NCBI GenBank assembly: GCA_944393755.1
Contig: CALYBF010000079.1
Span: 1 to 6,761 of the forward strand
DNA: 6,761 nt
From: an uncultured Clostridia bacterium
GTDB taxonomy: Bacteria; Bacillota; Clostridia; TANB77; CAG-508
Reading direction: 5' to 3'
The notes below the pieces were generated by a model, which was given only the letters and a program-made list of their open reading frames with translations, ran no database searches and had not been told where the DNA came from. A program made the position numbers and the translations under genes. This document shows, in pieces, positions 5,974 to 6,761 of the stretch (position 1 is the first letter of the stretch; each line of letters starts with the position of its first letter).

Positions 5974-6240
5974 ATGGATAATAAAAATAATAGATTAGAG
6001 AAGACAAATGAAATATTAGGAAATTATAAGAGCATCATAGAAGAAAATACTATAGAAATTGTTAAATTAATAGGAAAAGTTGAAAATTTAGAAGAAAAAG
6101 TTGATTTAATGATTTTAAATCAAACTGATAATTATATAGAAAAAGTTAAACTAAAACAATTAATAGAGTCATTATGCATAAAAATATCCAATTTAAATGA
6201 TAGAATTAAAGATTTAGAAAATGATTCCTTGACGGTCTAA
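5974..6240 (+). CDS. Small coiled-coil protein, unknown function
   Basis: I do not recognise a named family for this 88-residue protein. It is charged, rich in Glu, Lys, Asn, Leu and Ile, and predicted to be almost fully helical, without a signal peptide, membrane segment or Cys pair. A heptad pattern runs from Ile22: Ile22(a), Asn25(d), Ile29(a), Leu32(d), Val36(a), Leu39(d), Val43(a). IEENT at 22-26 fits the [I/V]xxNTxx motif of Asn-in-core trimeric coiled coils. ENTIEIVKLIGKVENLEEKV (24-43) resembles ENTERITSLEGKVDSLEKV in the next gene. The ATG at 5974 has AAAGGAG nine bases upstream; an ATG at 5967 runs into a stop after four codons. Only 36 bases separate it from the next gene, with no clear terminator, so the two likely form an operon and may encode interacting coiled coils. 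Confidence 0.75.
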   Translation: MDNKNNRLEKTNEILGNYKSIIEENTIEIVKLIGKVENLEEKVDLMILNQTDNYIEKVKLKQLIESLCIKISNLNDRIKDLENDSLTV

Positions 6241-6276
6241 ATAAAGACCCAAATTTAATTATAAGGAGGAATTATT

Positions 6277-6761
6277 ATGTCTGATGAAATTGCAAACACA
6301 ATTCTAAAAGAGTTAAGAGCTTTTAGAACAGAAGAAGAAAAACGTTGGGAGAAAAACGAAAAACGTTGGGAAGAAAACGACAGACGCTGGGAGGAAAATG
6401 ACAAGCGTTGGGAAAGGAACAACATAAGACTTGGTAGTCTAGAAGAAGCAACAAGGGAAAATACTAAATCAATTTTAACATTAACATCACAAGTAACTAC
6501 TCTAGAAGTTAAAGTAAGTGATTTAGAAAAGGCAACAAAGGAAAATACGGAAAGGATAATAAGCTTAGAAAAAGCAACAAAGGAAAATACAGAGAGAATA
6601 ACAAGCTTAGAAGGTAAAGTAGATAGTTTAGAAAAGGTAACAAAAGAGAACACAGAAAGAATAACAAGTCTAGAAGGTAAAGTGGATAGTTTAGAAAAAG
6701 CTACTAAAGAAAACACAGAAGGAATAAATAAAATTATAAGAGATAGAAAAGTTAGCAGAAT
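6277..6761 (+). CDS. Tandem-heptad coiled-coil protein with Trp and Asn core positions, 3' end missing
   Basis: The ATG at 6277 has AAGGAGGA six bases upstream, and the frame stays open to the window edge, giving 161 residues so far. Nearly all of it is one coiled coil in a single register. Position 'a' is Trp24, 31, 38, 45, Leu52, Thr59, Ile66, Val73, Val80, Thr87, Ile94 and onward every seven residues to Ile150. Position 'd' is Asn27, 34, 41, 48, Leu55, Asn62, Leu69, 76, 83, Asn90, Leu97, Asn104, Leu111, 118, Asn125, Leu132, 139, Asn146. The first block is four RWExN(E/D/N) heptads; the second repeats LEKATKENTERI and SLEGKVDS. Asn at 'd' followed by Thr recalls the N@d layers of trimeric autotransporter stalks, so a parallel trimer is plausible. 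No signal peptide is seen at the start, so it is probably cytosolic unless exported by another route. Smc-like or phage-fibre annotations would be compositional. Function unknown. Confidence 0.8.
   Translation, partial: MSDEIANTILKELRAFRTEEEKRWEKNEKRWEENDRRWEENDKRWERNNIRLGSLEEATRENTKSILTLTSQVTTLEVKVSDLEKATKENTERIISLEKATKENTERITSLEGKVDSLEKVTKENTERITSLEGKVDSLEKATKENTEGINKIIRDRKVSR
6340..6423 (+). repeat. Four 21-base tandem repeats encoding Trp-Asn heptads
   Basis: Units begin at 6340, 6361, 6382 and 6403, each close to aaacgttgggaagaaaacga plus one base. Each encodes one heptad of the form (K/R)RWE(K/E/R)N(E/D/N). The cgt/cgc Arg codons stand out from the AGA used elsewhere, which fits recent amplification of one unit. 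Confidence 0.8.
6523..6729 (+). repeat. Tandem 42/63-base repeats encoding coiled-coil units
   Basis: A 42-base unit (6523-6564, LEKATKENTERIIS) is followed by two 63-base units (6565-6627 and 6628-6690, LEKxTKENTERITS plus LEGKVDS) and a partial unit (6691-6729). The two 63-base units differ at 9 of 63 positions by hand count. All nine are transitions and only one changes the protein (Ala to Val). Confidence 0.8.

Noticed and set aside
6234..6249. Terminator between the two coiled-coil genes (ggtct/agacc)
   Set aside because: It has only five base pairs, overlaps the stop codon, and has no T-run.
6255..6716. Long open frame on the - strand opposite the coiled-coil gene
   Set aside because: It is a mirror of the tandem heptads, rich in Ser, Phe and Leu, with no ribosome binding site; the + strand frame has AAGGAGGA, an ATG and a perfect heptad register.
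6340..6729. CRISPR array
   Set aside because: The repeats are contiguous, without unique spacers, and lie in a coding frame with heptad periodicity.
1..6761. Complete DGR, phage or insertion sequence
   Set aside because: No reverse transcriptase, template repeat, accessory Avd, transposase or integrase gene is visible on either strand; only a possible target region and a possible passive palindromic repeat are present.

Overview
The window is AT-rich, uses ATA and AGA codons heavily, has strong AGGAGG-type ribosome binding sites and sigma-A promoters, and uses TGG for Trp with the standard bacterial code. This points to a low-GC member of the Firmicutes, most likely an anaerobic, acetate-forming clostridial (gut-type) bacterium. 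The species cannot be told from the sequence.

Layout, all genes on the + strand. (1) Bases 1-897 are the 3' end of a gene for a large surface-type protein with a C-terminal FGE-sulfatase/C-type-lectin-like domain. Its last ~120 bases differ sharply in composition (poor in A, rich in C, almost all codons ending in T or C) and look like the variable region of a diversity-generating retroelement (DGR) target. No reverse transcriptase or template repeat lies in the window. (2) A strong promoter then drives trmB (tRNA m7G46 methyltransferase) and a tightly coupled gene for a protein made of six and a half 25-residue DUF4116-type repeats, ending at a terminator. (3) Next is the acetate fermentation module: pta (phosphate acetyltransferase), a dense palindromic element, a first ackA (acetate kinase) broken by a single extra C, and a second, intact ackA that starts at TTG, followed by a strong terminator. 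Pta turns acetyl-CoA into acetyl phosphate and AckA turns that into acetate plus ATP; the intact second copy can cover for the broken first one. (4) A new promoter precedes two small coiled-coil genes. The second, cut by the window edge, has an unbroken heptad register with Trp at 'a' and recurrent Asn at 'd' (the N@d pattern known from trimeric adhesin stalks), built from tandem DNA repeats.

The points most worth a second look are the hypermutation-like 3' end of the first gene, the nested inverted repeats between pta and ackA, the frameshifted/intact ackA pair, and the N@d coiled-coil gene pair.
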